Assembly: GCF_000473265.1 (NCBI RefSeq)
Contig: NZ_KI421511.1
Location: 555,980-619,979, forward strand
Direction of reading: 5' to 3'
Origin: Amycolatopsis thermoflava N1165
GTDB lineage: Bacteria > Actinomycetota > Actinomycetes > Mycobacteriales > Pseudonocardiaceae
Length of the DNA: 64,000 bases
Shown piece after piece: positions 63,429 through 64,000 of this stretch. How positions within the stretch are numbered: position 1 is the first letter of the stretch; each line of letters opens with the position of its first letter. A program made the translations under genes and the position numbers. The notes under the pieces are model-generated. The model worked only from the letters and a program-made list of their open reading frames with translations. It was not told the DNA's origin and did not search any database.

Positions 63429-64000
63429 ATGCACGGCGTGACGACCGACTCGAAACCCGCCTGGGACGTACTCGGAGCCGCGGCTACCGAAGCCGGGATC
63501 GAGAGCGAGGGCGCGCAACTCATGCGCGACGGCTCCAACGTGATGTACCGCCTCCCTGGGGGCATAGTCGCCAGGATCGGCCGCCGCGGCACCGCAGACA
63601 CTGCGCGCCGAGAAGTCGAGACAGCCACTTGGCTGGCCGACCAAGGCATCCCCACAGTCAAGGTCGTCGAGGGCGTGCGGCAGCTCGTTGTCGTCGCCGA
63701 GCGACCCGTCACCTGGTGGCACCTACTCCCGCCGCACCGCCCGGCCACCCCCGCAGAACTCGCCACCGTACTCAAAGCCGTCCACAGCCTGAACGTCCCA
63801 GCCCGCCCAGAACTCCCGCTACACAACCCGTTCGCCGACATCGCACCTCGCATCCACACAGCGACCAGCATCAACGCCGACGACCGCGACTGGCTCCTGC
63901 ACCGGCTCGACCAACTCCAAGCCGACTACCGCCAACTCGAAACGGCCCAAGGCCAGTTCGTCCTGCACGGAGACGCCTGGCAAGGCAACGTCGCCGTCCC
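63429..64000 (+). CDS. Aminoglycoside-phosphotransferase-family kinase (partial)
   Basis: At least 190 residues are visible from ATG 63429, and the gene runs off the window. The N-lobe (SNVMYRLPGGIVARIGR) and the catalytic FVLHGDAWQGN (Brenner HGD-x4-N) are present. Family members phosphorylate small molecules or nucleosides; aminoglycoside resistance is not implied. It is four bases after the regulator stop and presumably co-transcribed with it. Confidence 0.85.
   Translation, partial: MHGVTTDSKPAWDVLGAAATEAGIESEGAQLMRDGSNVMYRLPGGIVARIGRRGTADTARREVETATWLADQGIPTVKVVEGVRQLVVVAERPVTWWHLLPPHRPATPAELATVLKAVHSLNVPARPELPLHNPFADIAPRIHTATSINADDRDWLLHRLDQLQADYRQLETAQGQFVLHGDAWQGNVAV

Noticed and set aside
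63429-64000. Aminoglycoside resistance gene
   Set aside because: The APH fold is shared by many metabolic kinases, and the context is nucleotide metabolism with no resistance genes nearby.

Overview
The window comes from a high-GC actinobacterium, most likely a member of the Pseudonocardiaceae such as Amycolatopsis. The evidence is strong third-position G/C, frequent GTG starts, dense ATGA/GTGA translational overlaps, and family content (DUF6292-like, DUF2637-like, actinobacterial LuxR/STAND regulators, Asp23/AmaP envelope-stress operon). This placement is inference from composition and gene families; no rRNA is present to settle it.

Region 1 (about 1-22 kb) is a catabolic neighbourhood. A LuxR regulator diverges from a tightly coupled plus-strand operon encoding a phosphohistidine swivel protein, a 523-residue protein of unknown family, an acyl-CoA ligase, a small winged-helix/helical protein, a truncated PPDK-type dikinase, biotin carrier protein, biotin carboxylase, a pyruvate-carboxylase-type carboxyltransferase, a DUF35-type Zn-ribbon/OB protein and a thiolase. 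Read as a pathway this is: activate a substrate by phosphorylation, carboxylate it with biotin-CO2, ligate to CoA, and cleave thiolytically. I propose a biotin-dependent ketone (or enolisable substrate) carboxylation route. Decayed phosphatase and SDR genes follow. Then come a flavin reductase/RibB-like/SnoaL-like mini-operon, a large STAND-LuxR regulator with a transposase-like N-terminal HTH, an acyl-CoA-dehydrogenase-like flavoprotein, a second CoA ligase and an SRPBCC protein.

Region 2 (about 22-47.5 kb) is a worn stress/accessory region with many frameshifted remnants (LuxR, Hsp20, MerR, DnaK, ClpB, HtrA, STAS, IS elements). Intact genes among them are Hsp20, GAF-ANTAR, an Asp23/AmaP operon, CsbD, a DHFR-like reductase with its TetR regulator, DoxX, GNAT, a lipoprotein HtrA protease, an anti-sigma kinase, and TetR plus an NAD(P)-binding oxidoreductase. 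It also holds a STAND/TPR protein with a degenerate P-loop, convergent with a GT-B-like transferase whose coding sequence carries 17 tandem copies of a 7-bp unit, a strong phase-variation candidate. The 3' half of a tRNA-Ala(GGC)-like gene at 47.54-47.58 kb looks like an attachment-site remnant bounding an integrated element.

Region 3 (about 47.9-57.6 kb) is a defence island: an N6-adenine methylase paired with a HEPN-motif protein on the minus strand, then on the plus strand a CBASS-like operon of TM-SAVED effector, CD-NTase, separate E2-like, separate E1-like and JAB peptidase genes. Fragments of a DUF3732-like protein, a DUF2637-like plasmid-transfer membrane protein and a frameshifted HTH/recombinase-type gene follow.

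Region 4 (about 58-64 kb) is a compact minus-strand operon (two small proteins, HhH-GPD glycosylase, radical-SAM/B12-type protein lacking one cluster cysteine, dTMP-kinase-like kinase, Nudix hydrolase). It diverges from an XRE/TPR-type regulator and an aminoglycoside-phosphotransferase-family kinase that runs off the window end. Clustered frameshifts in regions 1-3 may be real decay or assembly indels; this cannot be separated from sequence alone.
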